A stretch of DNA of 64,000 nt from Effusibacillus consociatus. GTDB taxonomy: Bacteria; Bacillota; Bacilli; Tumebacillales; Effusibacillaceae. The DNA lies in assembly GCF_042652925.1 (NCBI RefSeq), contig NZ_JBHSHC010000014.1, positions 124,001 through 188,000 on the forward strand, in the 5' to 3' direction. The translations under genes were made by a program, and so were the position numbers. A model generated the notes under the pieces. That model was not told where the DNA came from. It worked only from the letters and a program-made list of their open reading frames with translations, and ran no database searches. This document shows positions 51,810 through 60,956 of the stretch, in pieces; the first letter of the stretch is position 1, and each line of letters begins with the position of its first letter.

Positions 51810-51823
51810 TGTAATCGATTACG
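51810..51823. promoter_or_regulatory. LacI-type operator TGTAATCGATTACG
   Basis: Contains the perfect 12-bp palindrome GTAATCGATTAC, 8 bp after the LacI gene and ~100 bp before the isomerase gene. It would control the structural operon; no clear promoter was seen in the remaining ~95 bp. Confidence 0.7.
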
Positions 51824-51921
51824 CTTGGGGAGGTGATTTGGGATAGTGAACTCTGTTCCTATAAGCACTAAGGCACACAAGAATTATTTCATTTAAAGGA
51901 TTATTCCAGGAGGCGTTTTCG

Positions 51922-52743
51922 ATGAAATTAGGATATCAAACCAATACATGGGGTGGAGTGGTTGGTCATCCCGCGGGAGTAACATCTGTAAAAGATTTGT
52001 ACTATCTTGCAAATGGTTCCACAGAACAAGCTTTGACTGACATCTCGGCAGTAGGGTACAAAGGATTTGAACTTTTTGATGGCAACTTGATGCAATACAT
52101 CGACCGCAAAAATCGCTTTCAGGATCTGTTAACAACCTATTCATTGGAGTTTATTGCTGTTTATTCAGGAGCAAACTTCATTTTCGCTGAGATCCTGGAA
52201 GAAGAATTATGGAAGATTGAAAAGGTTGCTGCATTTGCCTCAGAAATGGGCGCTCAACACCTGGTAGTAGGTGGAGGAGCTATCCGGGCTAACGGAGTCT
52301 TGGAGACGGATTATAATGCTTTGGCTGACGGCCTTAATAAGGTTGTTGCGATTGCTGAAAAGTACGGTTTGATTCCAAGCTATCATCCACACTTGGGAAC
52401 CATCGTTCAGTCACCGGAACAATTGGATAAATTGATGCCTCTTACTTCCATCAATCTTTGTCCGGACACGGCGCATATTGAGGCAGGTGGCGGAAATCCG
52501 GCCGAAATTATCAAAAAATATGCAGATCGAATTAAGTATGTCCATCTAAAAGATTATGAAAATGGTGAATTTTTGCCTTTAGGGAAAGGGAAACAAAACT
52601 ATCATGAGATCATGCAAGTACTGAAGAAAGCAAACTATCAGGGGTGGGTAACGGTCGAATTGGATAGTTTTGAGGATCCAAAAGAGGGTGCTCAAATCAG
52701 CAAAGATTATTTGAAATCCAATTTTGAGCTATTTGATCTGTAA
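51922..52743 (+). CDS. Sugar phosphate isomerase/epimerase (IolE/IolI-like TIM barrel)
   Basis: 273-residue xylose-isomerase-like barrel. Metal and substrate residues: VGYKGFELFDGN (Glu), SYHPHLGTIVQ (His), CPDTAHIEAGGG (Asp, His) and KYVHLKDYENGEF (Asp), ending WVTVELDSF. These match inosose dehydratase/isomerase relatives. AGGAGGCG precedes the ATG. It is the first structural gene of the locus; with the dehydrogenases it should convert a keto-sugar or keto-inositol. Exact reaction unknown. Confidence 0.88.
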   Translation: MKLGYQTNTWGGVVGHPAGVTSVKDLYYLANGSTEQALTDISAVGYKGFELFDGNLMQYIDRKNRFQDLLTTYSLEFIAVYSGANFIFAEILEEELWKIEKVAAFASEMGAQHLVVGGGAIRANGVLETDYNALADGLNKVVAIAEKYGLIPSYHPHLGTIVQSPEQLDKLMPLTSINLCPDTAHIEAGGGNPAEIIKKYADRIKYVHLKDYENGEFLPLGKGKQNYHEIMQVLKKANYQGWVTVELDSFEDPKEGAQISKDYLKSNFELFDL

Positions 52744-52815
52744 TCGATTCCAATTTCTTAGCGTCTTTCAACGCTTGGGAATATACAATTTTATTTAAAA
52801 ACGGGGGTAAGTTCT

Positions 52816-53988
52816 ATGAAAGCGAAAAAATACTCTGCCTTGCTTCTCGGTTCCGCCTTGATTGCCGGTTTACTGGCTGGGTGCGGCGGAAACCAAGCCC
52901 AAGAAGTAAAGACTCCGCAAACAGAAACTCAAACCAAACCGGCCGAAACTAATGGTCCACTTACTGTAAATCAGGCACTTCCGGACAGTCAAATTCTAAG
53001 CAAGGGACCGCATGGTGAAACAGCTGTTTCCGCCAAGACCCTGAAATTAACGGAAGATGATCTGAAGAAAATCAAGGAAAAGCGTTATAAAGCAGCTATT
53101 GTAATGCATTATGCTGGCAATGACTGGTCGACCGCCCAAGTTGAGGGTTTGAAGGCCGCATTCAACAAGATGGGAATTGAAGTCGTAGCCGTGACCGACG
53201 CTCAATTTAAAGCGGAAAAGCAAGTTGCTGATATTGAAACAGTATTGGCAAAGAATCCGGACATCATTGTGAGTATTCCGGTAGATCCGGTTTCAACGGC
53301 AAGCGCTTATAAAAAAGCAGCTGAAAAAGGCGTAAAGTTGGTGTTTATGGACAATACGCCCAACGACTTAAAGCACGGAGAGGATTACGTCAGCGTAGTT
53401 TCAGCCGACAACTATGGAAACGGTGTGGAAGCTGCGAAGATTATGGCCGAAAAGCTTGGGGGTAAAGGGAAAGTGGGGGTCATTTTCCACGACTCGGATT
53501 TCTTCGTTACCAAACAGAGAACCGATGCGTTTGAGAAGACCATCAAGGAAAAATATCCGGATATTCAAATTGTTGATCGCGGTGGCATCATCGGACCGAA
53601 TGACGGGGAAAAAGTCACTTCCGCTATGCTGACGAAAAACCCTGATCTCAAGGGGATTTTTGTTGTATGGGATGTACCGGCGGAAGGTGCATTGGCAGCT
53701 GCCCGTACAGCCGGACGCAACGACTTAATCATTACAACGATTGATCTCGGTACAAACGTTGCATTGGATATTGCACAGGGTGGCCCCATTAAAGGGCTTG
53801 GCGCACAACTCCCTTATGACCAGGGTGTCGCGGAGGCTATACTCGCGGGATATTCGCTACTTGGCAAAGAAGCGCCTGCATATGTTGCTGTGCCTGCATT
53901 GAGAGTAACTAAGGAAAACGTGTTCGAGGCCTGGAAAATGGTTTATAACCAGGATGCTCCTAAGGCAGTTCATGATGCTGCGAAGTAA
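52816..53988 (+). CDS. Sugar ABC transporter substrate-binding lipoprotein
   Basis: 390 residues. Signal peptide with lipobox LLAGC (Cys23), a ~50-residue tether, then a type I periplasmic binding domain from ~90: AIVMHYAGNDWSTAQVEGLK, IVSIPVDPVSTASAYKKAA, VVSADNYGNGVEAAK and TTIDLGTNVALDIAQGG. It resembles RbsB-like proteins but belongs to a subfamily with the HYAGNDW motif. The same domain, including part of the tether, forms the C-terminal half of the regulator at 48330-50375. Substrate is probably a sugar or polyol. Confidence 0.92.
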   Translation: MKAKKYSALLLGSALIAGLLAGCGGNQAQEVKTPQTETQTKPAETNGPLTVNQALPDSQILSKGPHGETAVSAKTLKLTEDDLKKIKEKRYKAAIVMHYAGNDWSTAQVEGLKAAFNKMGIEVVAVTDAQFKAEKQVADIETVLAKNPDIIVSIPVDPVSTASAYKKAAEKGVKLVFMDNTPNDLKHGEDYVSVVSADNYGNGVEAAKIMAEKLGGKGKVGVIFHDSDFFVTKQRTDAFEKTIKEKYPDIQIVDRGGIIGPNDGEKVTSAMLTKNPDLKGIFVVWDVPAEGALAAARTAGRNDLIITTIDLGTNVALDIAQGGPIKGLGAQLPYDQGVAEAILAGYSLLGKEAPAYVAVPALRVTKENVFEAWKMVYNQDAPKAVHDAAK

Positions 53989-54011
53989 TCGATTAGGGAG
54001 GTTGATGATCT

Positions 54012-55178
54012 ATGAAAAAATTAAACGTTGGAATGATTGGCGCTGGTTTTATGGGAAAAGCACACTCGCTTTCTTACGCGGGAATGCCGATGTTTTTCTG
54101 GCCGGCCCCTGCGATTCCCCATCGAAAAATGATTGCTGATGTAACTGAAGCAGCTGCCAAAGATGCTGCCGCTCGTTTTGGGTACGATGAGTACACCTCC
54201 GATTGGAGACGAGTGGTGGAGAATCCTGATATCGATATTATCGACATCGCAACACCGAATGATTCCCATGCAGAAATTGCAATTGCAGCAGCTAAAGCGG
54301 GAAAGCATATCATTTCGGAAAAACCGCTTGCGCGAAATGCCGCTGAAGCAAAGTTGATGCTGGATGCAGTTAAAGAAGCCGGTGTAAAACATATGGTTGC
54401 ATTCAACTATCGGCGGACTCCCACGGTCGCTCTGGCTAAGAAGTATATTGAAGAAGGTGCAATTGGTAGAATCCTCAATTTCCGTGGAACTTATTTGCAG
54501 GATTGGTCAGCCGATCCCAATTCTCCTTTGTCGTGGCGTTTTCAAAAAAGCGTTGCGGGATCCGGTACGCTTGGGGATATTGGAACTCATGTCATCGATT
54601 TCGCCCGCTACTTGGTAGGTGAAATAACGGAAGTAATGGCTACCGCACAAACTTGGATCAAAGAGCGTCCTGTTCAAGCTGGCGGGGCAGATAAGTTGGG
54701 GACGGTAAAAGCATCCCAAGACGTTCCGAAAAAACCGGTAGACGTTGATGACGAGTTCATCACATTGGTCAATTTTGAGAACGGAGCGATCGGCAGCGTT
54801 GAAGCAACCCGAAACGCATGGGGACGCAACAACTTCTTAACATTCGAAATTCATGGAGAAAAAGGCTCCATTTACTTTAACTATGAGCGACGAGATGAAT
54901 TGCAAGTTTGCTTCGCTGACGATCCGGCAGACCGCCGTGGATTCAGAACCATTTATACCGGTCCGGCTCATCCGTACGGTGAAGGCTTATGGCCTATTCC
55001 TGCATTGGGTATCGGTTATGGCGAAACGAAGATTATCGAGGTCTATGACTTCTTCAAGGCGATCGTAGAAGACACCGATATAGCCCCGAATTTTTATGAC
55101 GGTTATCAAATTGCCCTGATTTCTGACGCAATTTTGAAATCCGCCGAAAAAAATGCATGGGTAAAAATTGAAAAGTAA
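54012..55178 (+). CDS. Gfo/Idh/MocA-family oxidoreductase, first
   Basis: 388 residues. NAD(P)-binding GMIGAGFMGKAHSLSY, then DIIDIATPNDSHAEIAIAAAKAGKHI and SEKPLARN with the catalytic-region lysine. The C-terminal alpha/beta domain includes GTLGDIGTHVIDFARYLVG with the family histidine-aspartate pair. GGGAGG precedes ATG. It likely oxidises a sugar or inositol taken up by the neighbouring transporter. 23 bp after the binding-protein gene. Confidence 0.92.
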   Translation: MKKLNVGMIGAGFMGKAHSLSYAGMPMFFWPAPAIPHRKMIADVTEAAAKDAAARFGYDEYTSDWRRVVENPDIDIIDIATPNDSHAEIAIAAAKAGKHIISEKPLARNAAEAKLMLDAVKEAGVKHMVAFNYRRTPTVALAKKYIEEGAIGRILNFRGTYLQDWSADPNSPLSWRFQKSVAGSGTLGDIGTHVIDFARYLVGEITEVMATAQTWIKERPVQAGGADKLGTVKASQDVPKKPVDVDDEFITLVNFENGAIGSVEATRNAWGRNNFLTFEIHGEKGSIYFNYERRDELQVCFADDPADRRGFRTIYTGPAHPYGEGLWPIPALGIGYGETKIIEVYDFFKAIVEDTDIAPNFYDGYQIALISDAILKSAEKNAWVKIEK

Positions 55179-55210
55179 GAACATCCGCGTGATTCGATCT
55201 CCAGCAAATA

Positions 55211-55254
55211 ATCTGAATGAGACCGCTATTTATCAATGGCGGCCTCATTCAGAT
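55211..55254 (+). repeat. Strong hairpin inside the sugar operon
   Basis: ATCTGAATGAG-a-CCGC pairs with GCGG-c-CTCATTCAGAT (15 pairs, one mismatch) around a 12-base loop, 21 bp before the ABC ATPase. No T-run follows, so mRNA processing or stability control is more likely than termination. Confidence 0.7.
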
Positions 55255-55275
55255 CACTGAAAAAGGATGATGGAC

Positions 55276-56775
55276 ATGGAAAAACCTATATTAAGAATGT
55301 CTCAGATCTCAAAGTCGTTTAACGGAATCAAAGTGCTTAACAGCGTGGATTTTGAGTTGCGACGTGGGGAAGTCCATGCCCTGATGGGAGGAAACGGGGC
55401 AGGAAAGTCCACATTGATGAAAATTTTGACTGGTGTTTACCAAGGTGATGAGGGTCAAATTTTTATCGACGGTTCCGAGGTAAGTATTCAACAACCTAAT
55501 GATGCGAAAGAAAATGGGGTCTCCATGATTTTTCAGGAATTCAGCTTGGTGCCCACCTTGACCGTTGCGCAAAACATTTTTCTGACACGGGAGCCAAGAA
55601 ACAATCTAGGTTTTATTGACGAAAAGGAATGTATTCGCCAAACAGAACAACTGCTGAATGAATTGAACGTAAATATTGATCGCAATATCCCGGTAGAACA
55701 GCTTGGTGTTGGATACTGGCAAATGACAGAGATTGCAAAGGCACTTTCTCAAAACACGAAAATTTTAATTATGGATGAACCTACATCCTCTCTGACAAAA
55801 AACGAGACAGAAGTGTTGTTTGAACTGATCGATAAATTAAAAGCAAAGGGAATCTCTATCATCTACATTTCACATCGGATGGACGAAATTTTTCGGATAT
55901 GTGATCGAATTACCATTTTGCGGGATGGCAAACACGTGATGACATCCCCTTGCAGTGAATTAACGATGGAAACCGTTATTCAACATATTGTAGGGGGAAA
56001 TTTGGAACACGCCTTTGAGTGGAAAGATCGTAATTATCAAAGGAATCAAGAGCCGGTACTCCAGGTGAGAAATCTTACATCAGGTCGTAGGGTGAATGGA
56101 GTAAGCTTTGATTTATACCGTGGAGAGATACTTGGAATTGCGGGTCTGATGGGAAGCGGGCGCTCCGAAATGGTTCGTGCCATTTTTGGCATCGATCCAA
56201 TCGATAGCGGTGAAATTCTTATGAATAGTCAAAAGCTGTCCATTAAAAAACCTGAGGATGCAATAAAAGCCGGGATAGCCCTTGTTCCTGAGGATCGGAG
56301 AATGCAGGGGCTGATCCTGGATCACAGTGTAAAAGACAATATCCTTTTGCCGATTTTGAGCAACATAAAAAAAGGGATGTTTATCGATGATGCAAAAGGG
56401 AACCAAATAGCGTCGGAGTTTGTAACAAGATTGAATATCAAGACCGACAATATATTCAAAACGTCCCGGTTGCTGTCGGGAGGAAATCAGCAAAAAATTG
56501 TATTGGCCAAATGGTTGGCCAACTCTCCTGAGATTTTGATTTTGGATGAACCGACAATCGGGGTGGACATTGGAGCAAAAACCGAGATTATCGAGATCAT
56601 CCGTTCGTTGGCTGACAGCGGGAAAGCTATTATCGTGATCTCCTCGGAACTTCCTGAACTTCTTGCCTTAAGTGATCGCGTCATTGTTTTAAACGAAGGA
56701 AGAGTAACGAAGGAAATGGATCGTAAGGAGATCGCATCAGAGGAGGTACTGCAACATGCAATCCAAGTCGTCTAA
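55276..56775 (+). CDS. Sugar ABC transporter ATPase (tandem, RbsA/MglA type)
   Basis: About 499 residues with two ATPase domains. First: Walker A GGNGAGKSTLMKIL, Walker B ILIMDEPTSSLT, and a signature variant QLGVGYWQMTEIAKAL in place of LSGGQ. Second: degenerate Walker A GLMGSGRSEMVRAIFG, then RLLSGGNQQKIVLAKWLA and ILILDEPTIGVDIGAK. This asymmetry is normal for the family. ATG 55276 is eight bases after AAAAGGA. Overlaps the permease gene by 20 bp. Confidence 0.94.
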   Translation: MEKPILRMSQISKSFNGIKVLNSVDFELRRGEVHALMGGNGAGKSTLMKILTGVYQGDEGQIFIDGSEVSIQQPNDAKENGVSMIFQEFSLVPTLTVAQNIFLTREPRNNLGFIDEKECIRQTEQLLNELNVNIDRNIPVEQLGVGYWQMTEIAKALSQNTKILIMDEPTSSLTKNETEVLFELIDKLKAKGISIIYISHRMDEIFRICDRITILRDGKHVMTSPCSELTMETVIQHIVGGNLEHAFEWKDRNYQRNQEPVLQVRNLTSGRRVNGVSFDLYRGEILGIAGLMGSGRSEMVRAIFGIDPIDSGEILMNSQKLSIKKPEDAIKAGIALVPEDRRMQGLILDHSVKDNILLPILSNIKKGMFIDDAKGNQIASEFVTRLNIKTDNIFKTSRLLSGGNQQKIVLAKWLANSPEILILDEPTIGVDIGAKTEIIEIIRSLADSGKAIIVISSELPELLALSDRVIVLNEGRVTKEMDRKEIASEEVLQHAIQVV

Positions 56776-57742
56776 TATGACGAATACTATTCAAAATACG
56801 AATCGTTTAGCAAAGTTCGATTGGAAAAGATATATCGTTTATATTGCCTTCGTTGGTGTGTTTATTTACTTTTCAATCAGTCTCTATGATCAAGGTTTTT
56901 TGTCCAGCAATAATCTTCTTAACATTGCTCGTCAAACGGCAATGATCTCAATTATGGCTGTGGCGATGACGTTTGTTATTTCAGCCGCTGAGATAGACCT
57001 TTCTGTGGGCTCTATCGCTGCACTTTCTTCATTAACTGCCGCCCTGGCAATGAAAGCGGGTTTCGGTGTGGCCGGAGGTATAGTAGCAGGGCTGGGAACC
57101 GGGGCCCTTATAGGATTAATCAATGGAATTCTTGTAACCAGAGTGGCGATTCCCTCATTTCTTGTCACATTAGGCATGATGGGGATAGCCAAAGGGCTCG
57201 CTATGTGGATCACGAACACAGCCCCTGTGCCGATTTTAAACAAAACTTATAACTTTGTCTTCGGTTCCGGTGATATTGGTCCTGTTCCTGTCTTGCTTAT
57301 CTGGACTTTAGTTATAGCGGTAATCGGCCACATTTTGCTCCGAAAAACCGCATTTGGACGTCAAACCCTTGCAACTGGCGGCAACGAAAGCGCTGCAAGA
57401 TTCACCGGTGTGAATACGGCAAAAATCAAACTTTTGGTGTTGGTCGGTTCGGGATTATTGGCTGGTTTGGCTGGTATGTTGTATGCAGGACGTATGCACG
57501 CAGGCCGGTTTACGTTCGGCGAGGGGGATGAATTGTCCGTTATTGCGGCCGTAATTCTGGGTGGGACCAGTTTATTCGGTGGAATGGGTACTGTCATAGG
57601 TACTGTGTTTGGTTCTTTGATGATCGGTATGATCAATAACGGTTTGATCATAATGGGACTCGATGTAAGCCAACAAATGGTGGTAAAAGGATTAATCATT
57701 ATCTTGGCAGTAGCTTTCGGTCGTCGAACGATAAAAAGATAA
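56756..57742 (+). CDS. Sugar ABC transporter permease (RbsC type)
   Basis: 328 residues, eight to ten TM helices. Family segments: ISIMAVAMTFVISAAEIDLSVGSIAALSS, LVTRVAIPSFLVTLGMMGIAKG, GRQTLATGGNESAARFTGVN (coupling loop) and GGTSLFGGMGTVIGTVFGSL. GAGGAGG lies inside the end of the ATPase gene. One permease gene is enough for this family, which forms a homodimer. Confidence 0.94.
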   Translation: MQSKSSNMTNTIQNTNRLAKFDWKRYIVYIAFVGVFIYFSISLYDQGFLSSNNLLNIARQTAMISIMAVAMTFVISAAEIDLSVGSIAALSSLTAALAMKAGFGVAGGIVAGLGTGALIGLINGILVTRVAIPSFLVTLGMMGIAKGLAMWITNTAPVPILNKTYNFVFGSGDIGPVPVLLIWTLVIAVIGHILLRKTAFGRQTLATGGNESAARFTGVNTAKIKLLVLVGSGLLAGLAGMLYAGRMHAGRFTFGEGDELSVIAAVILGGTSLFGGMGTVIGTVFGSLMIGMINNGLIIMGLDVSQQMVVKGLIIILAVAFGRRTIKR

Positions 57743-57784
57743 ACAATATCAGTAAAAATTGAATGCACGGAGTGAAGAAACTTT

Positions 57785-58939
57785 ATGGAACAAATCAAAG
57801 TTGGAATTATCGGAACAGGTTTTTCTGCAACATTCCATTTGGAGGCATTGAAACGCATCAATAATGTAAAGGTTGTAGCCATAGCGTCTATTACTAAGGT
57901 ACTTGCTGAAGAAAAAGCCAAGGAGTTCGGTATTCCAAAAGCATATGGAGACTTTAATGAGTTAATCGAAGATCCGGAAGTGGAGGTGATTCATAACTGC
58001 ACTCCTAACCATCTGCATTTCCATATTAATCGTGCAGTTTTATTAACGGGAAAACACGTTTTGTCGGAAAAACCACTGGCTTTAACCAGTGCAGAATCTT
58101 TTGAATTAAAGGAGTTAGCTAAAAAAAGTCCGGGGATCAGTGGGGTCTGTTTTAACTATCGCCACTACCCCATGGTCGTTCAAGCCCGGGAATTGGTTGC
58201 AAATGAGAAAGTCAATTTAGTATATGGGGGCTATTGTCAGGACTGGCTTTTATATGAAACAGATTACAACTGGAGATTGGTTCCCGAACAAAACGGAGCT
58301 TCGAGGGCAATTGCCGATATTGGCTCCCACTGGTGTGATACAGTTCAACATGTACTTGGGAAAAAAATTGTGGAAGTATTTGCTGATCTGAAAACGGTTC
58401 ATCCTGTTCGTTTCAAGCCAAAAGGGGAAGTAAGCACATTCAGCTCAAGCGAACAGCACGACAGAGAAGCAATTAAAATCACTACGGAAGATTACGGTAG
58501 TGTACTGGTCCATTTTGAAGATGGGACCCATGGGGTGTTTACTGTATCACAGGTAAGCGCCGGGCGTAAGAACAGATTGTATTTTGAGATTGCCGGAGCA
58601 AACTCCACACTGGCTTGGGATCAAGAAAACCCAAATCGATTGTGGGTAGGGAAACGCGATGACCCTAACATGGAACTCATGCGTGATCCATCTCTCCTTT
58701 CACCTCAAGCTGCTGTACTGGCACATTACCCTGGTGGGCACCAAGAAGGGTGGCCTGATGCCGTTAAAAATCTGTTTATTGATTTTTACGGAGCTGTCAG
58801 CAGAAGAAAAGCCGGTAATGACCATGAAGGTACTTCTTCCTTTGCGACGTTTGAAGACGGTCATCGGATTATGGAATTAATAGATGCTATTTTGGAGAGC
58901 AATCATACCAAATCGTGGATTCAGCTACCTGCTCAATAG
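57785..58939 (+). CDS. Gfo/Idh/MocA-family oxidoreductase, second
   Basis: 384 residues. Rossmann start KVGIIGTGFSATFHLEAL, EVIHNCTPNHLHFHINRAVL, and SEKPLALTS. The C-terminal part has AIADIGSHWCDTVQHVLGKK, where His precedes Trp-Cys-Asp. Only distantly like the first dehydrogenase of the operon, so the two probably act on different intermediates, for example successive oxidation and reduction at neighbouring carbons. GGAGTGAAG precedes the ATG. Confidence 0.92.
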   Translation: MEQIKVGIIGTGFSATFHLEALKRINNVKVVAIASITKVLAEEKAKEFGIPKAYGDFNELIEDPEVEVIHNCTPNHLHFHINRAVLLTGKHVLSEKPLALTSAESFELKELAKKSPGISGVCFNYRHYPMVVQARELVANEKVNLVYGGYCQDWLLYETDYNWRLVPEQNGASRAIADIGSHWCDTVQHVLGKKIVEVFADLKTVHPVRFKPKGEVSTFSSSEQHDREAIKITTEDYGSVLVHFEDGTHGVFTVSQVSAGRKNRLYFEIAGANSTLAWDQENPNRLWVGKRDDPNMELMRDPSLLSPQAAVLAHYPGGHQEGWPDAVKNLFIDFYGAVSRRKAGNDHEGTSSFATFEDGHRIMELIDAILESNHTKSWIQLPAQ

Positions 58940-58950
58940 GGGGAATCGAA

Positions 58951-59922
58951 ATGAAGTTAGGCGTTTTTACGGTTTTATATCAAGATTTTCCTTTTGAACA
59001 GATGCTCGATAAGGTTGCCGAGATGGGAGTAGAAACTGTTGAGTTGGGTACAGGGAATTATCCAGGGAACAAGCATTGCGATCCGGATGAACTGCTAGAA
59101 GATCCGGCAAAAGCAACCGCTTTCAAGAGAGCTGTTGAAAGCCGAGGCTTAAGCATCAGTGGATTAAGTTGTCATGGGAATCCACTCCACCCGGATAAGG
59201 AATTTGCAAAGCAATCTCATGACACTTGGCGGAAAACAGTTCTGCTGGCTGAAAGGTTAGAGATTCCCGTTATCAACGGATTTTCCGGATGCCCCGGTGA
59301 TCACAGCGGAGCGAAATTTCCAAACTGGGTAACATGTTCGTGGCCGCCGGAATATATGGAGATTCTTAAGTGGCAGTGGGATGAGGTTGTAATTCCTTAT
59401 TGGAGAGAAGAAACAAAATTCGCGGAATCTCATGGGATTCGCCAAATTGCGTTTGAGATGCATCCCGGTTTTGTCGTTTACAATCCTGAAACACTGCTGA
59501 AATTGCGGGAACAAGCGGGCCCCAGCATAGGAGCCAATTTTGATCCAAGTCATCTCTTGTGGCAGGGGATCGATCCTGTTGAGGCAATAAAAAAGTTAGG
59601 CCGAGAGAATGCGATTTTCCATGTTCATGCAAAAGACACTTATTTGGATCAGGCGAATATTCGGGTAAACGGAGTGCTTGATACAAAACACTACAGTGAG
59701 ATACTGGATCGATCTTGGGTGTTCCGTACCGTAGGGTATGGTCAGAATGAAAAGATGTGGCGTGATATTGTAAGCGCACTCCGTGCAGTGGGATATGATT
59801 ATGTACTCTCAATTGAACATGAAGATATGCTGGCTTCCATTGATGAAGGATTATCCAAGTCAATTGGACTCCTTAAAGTAGTGCTTTTTAAAGAAGAAGT
59901 ACCCGAGATGTGGTGGGCTTAA
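58951..59922 (+). CDS. Sugar phosphate isomerase/epimerase, second
   Basis: 323-residue TIM barrel. Motifs: METVELGTGNYPG-like (VETVELGTGN), LSCHGNPLHP, IAFEMHPGFVVYN (Glu, His), IGANFDPSHLLWQ (Asp, His) and IFHVHAKDTY, ending YVLSIEHEDM. ATG 58951 is preferred because GGGGGAATCG lies before it and the barrel starts there; it begins 11 bp after the dehydrogenase stop. It closes the operon before a terminator. Confidence 0.9.
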   Translation: MKLGVFTVLYQDFPFEQMLDKVAEMGVETVELGTGNYPGNKHCDPDELLEDPAKATAFKRAVESRGLSISGLSCHGNPLHPDKEFAKQSHDTWRKTVLLAERLEIPVINGFSGCPGDHSGAKFPNWVTCSWPPEYMEILKWQWDEVVIPYWREETKFAESHGIRQIAFEMHPGFVVYNPETLLKLREQAGPSIGANFDPSHLLWQGIDPVEAIKKLGRENAIFHVHAKDTYLDQANIRVNGVLDTKHYSEILDRSWVFRTVGYGQNEKMWRDIVSALRAVGYDYVLSIEHEDMLASIDEGLSKSIGLLKVVLFKEEVPEMWWA

Positions 59923-59947
59923 TTTCAAAAAACTTATTGATGGACAT

Positions 59948-59986
59948 AAAGGGCAGACGAACTTGTTCAATTCGTTCTGCCCTTTT
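59948..59986 (+). terminator. Terminator of the sugar operon
   Basis: AGGGCAGA-CGAA pairs with TTCG-TCTGCCCT around a nine-base loop, followed by TTTCT. From here to ~60230 I see no gene; the sequence is AT-rich. Confidence 0.88.
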
Positions 59987-60312
59987 CTAATCATATGAAT
60001 AGTTTCGGCGCCCTTTAGGATATGATTTGCGGCAGGTATATAAAAAATTGTGTATTCAATATATCCTGGAATATTCATAGGTGCTTAGAACGATTGGGTG
60101 AAATGGAAGATTTTATGATATTCTACCGTATTTGTGAAACGATCAGTCTGCTCGGTATCAGAGAGTAGCCACCTACTCTCTTTGAGTATAGATATTAATT
60201 CCTTATTTAGTTTCCATGCGCCAGGTCTAAACCCACCGGCTTTAGCCGGTCAGCTTCCAGCGCGTTGACAGTGTATCGGAGCACCTCTAACATAAAGTGA
60301 GAGGTGAGCAGT

Positions 60313-60741
60313 ATGGTCGACTATCAAACCGGTGGACATTCTGTATATGACATCAAGTACCACTTCGTGTGGGTAACAAAATATCGATATCACGAGCTCG
60401 TTGGGGAAGTGGCGGCACGAGCACGAGAAATCATACGACAATGCTGCTTCAGTCGGGGGATCACGATTGTAAAAGGAAGCGTAGGGAAAGATCACATCCA
60501 TCTGCTGGTATCATGCCCACCGACAATGGCTCCATCAAAGGTAATTCAGTATCTCAAGGGAAGATCATCACGAATGTTGCAGGACGAGTTTTCCCATCTC
60601 AAAAAGAGGTACTGGGGCCAGCATTTATGGGCTAGAGGATATTTCTGTGCAACAGTCGGAGCGGTGAATGAAGAAACGATCCGCCGCTATATAGAAGGTC
60701 AGCAAGTCGAAGGCGATGATGTCTTTGACATTGAAGAATAA
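60313..60741 (+). CDS. tnpA: IS200/IS605-family TnpA transposase
   Basis: Y1 HUH single-strand transposase of 142 residues from ATG 60313 (GAGGTG six bases upstream; a GTG three codons earlier is less likely). HUH motif His61-Ile-His63 in GKDHIHLLVS and catalytic Tyr126 in ETIRRYIEGQ are intact, as is YDIKYHFVWVTKYRY at the N-terminus. Length and motifs suggest an active enzyme. Confidence 0.95.
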   Translation: MVDYQTGGHSVYDIKYHFVWVTKYRYHELVGEVAARAREIIRQCCFSRGITIVKGSVGKDHIHLLVSCPPTMAPSKVIQYLKGRSSRMLQDEFSHLKKRYWGQHLWARGYFCATVGAVNEETIRRYIEGQQVEGDDVFDIEE

Positions 60742-60752
60742 CTTAGAAGAAG

Positions 60753-60956
60753 TCCGAGTTTCAGTCGGAAACTTCAGATGGCTTCAGCCATAGGTGGCTT
60801 TCAGCAGGCTTTAGCCTAGACCGGCGGCTTTGAGCCGCAAGGTCGAGTTACAGTCGAAACCTTTAGGTGGCTTTAGCCACTGGTTGCTTTTCAGCAGGCT
60901 TTAGCCTGAACAGCGACTTTCAGTCGCTCAGAGGAACCTACCGGCTTTAGCCGGTA
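60753..60956 (+). repeat. Array of about nine short hairpins with TTTA/TTTCA-type loops
   Basis: Stems with a common plan, NGGC-TTTA-GCCN or NGAC-TTTCA-GTCN, at 60753-60769, 60778-60791, 60806-60817, 60824-60838, 60843-60857, 60867-60880, 60895-60908, 60912-60928 and 60939-60956. Stem bases change in compensating pairs while loops stay alike. They fill the space between tnpA and the right end. Such a run is unusual for an IS200 end, which normally needs one hairpin. Confidence 0.85.

Larger units (their letters stand above)
60235..60956. mobile_element. IS200-type insertion element
   Basis: Bounded by two matching hairpins: ACCGGC-TTTA-GCCGGT at 60235-60250 and TACCGGC-TTTA-GCCGGTA at 60939-60956. 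Subterminal hairpins without terminal inverted repeats or target duplication are the mark of IS200/IS605 elements. It contains tnpA and no tnpB. The right part is an array of similar hairpins. The exact cleavage ends are not determined. It adjoins the truncated TRAP transporter gene. Confidence 0.75.
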
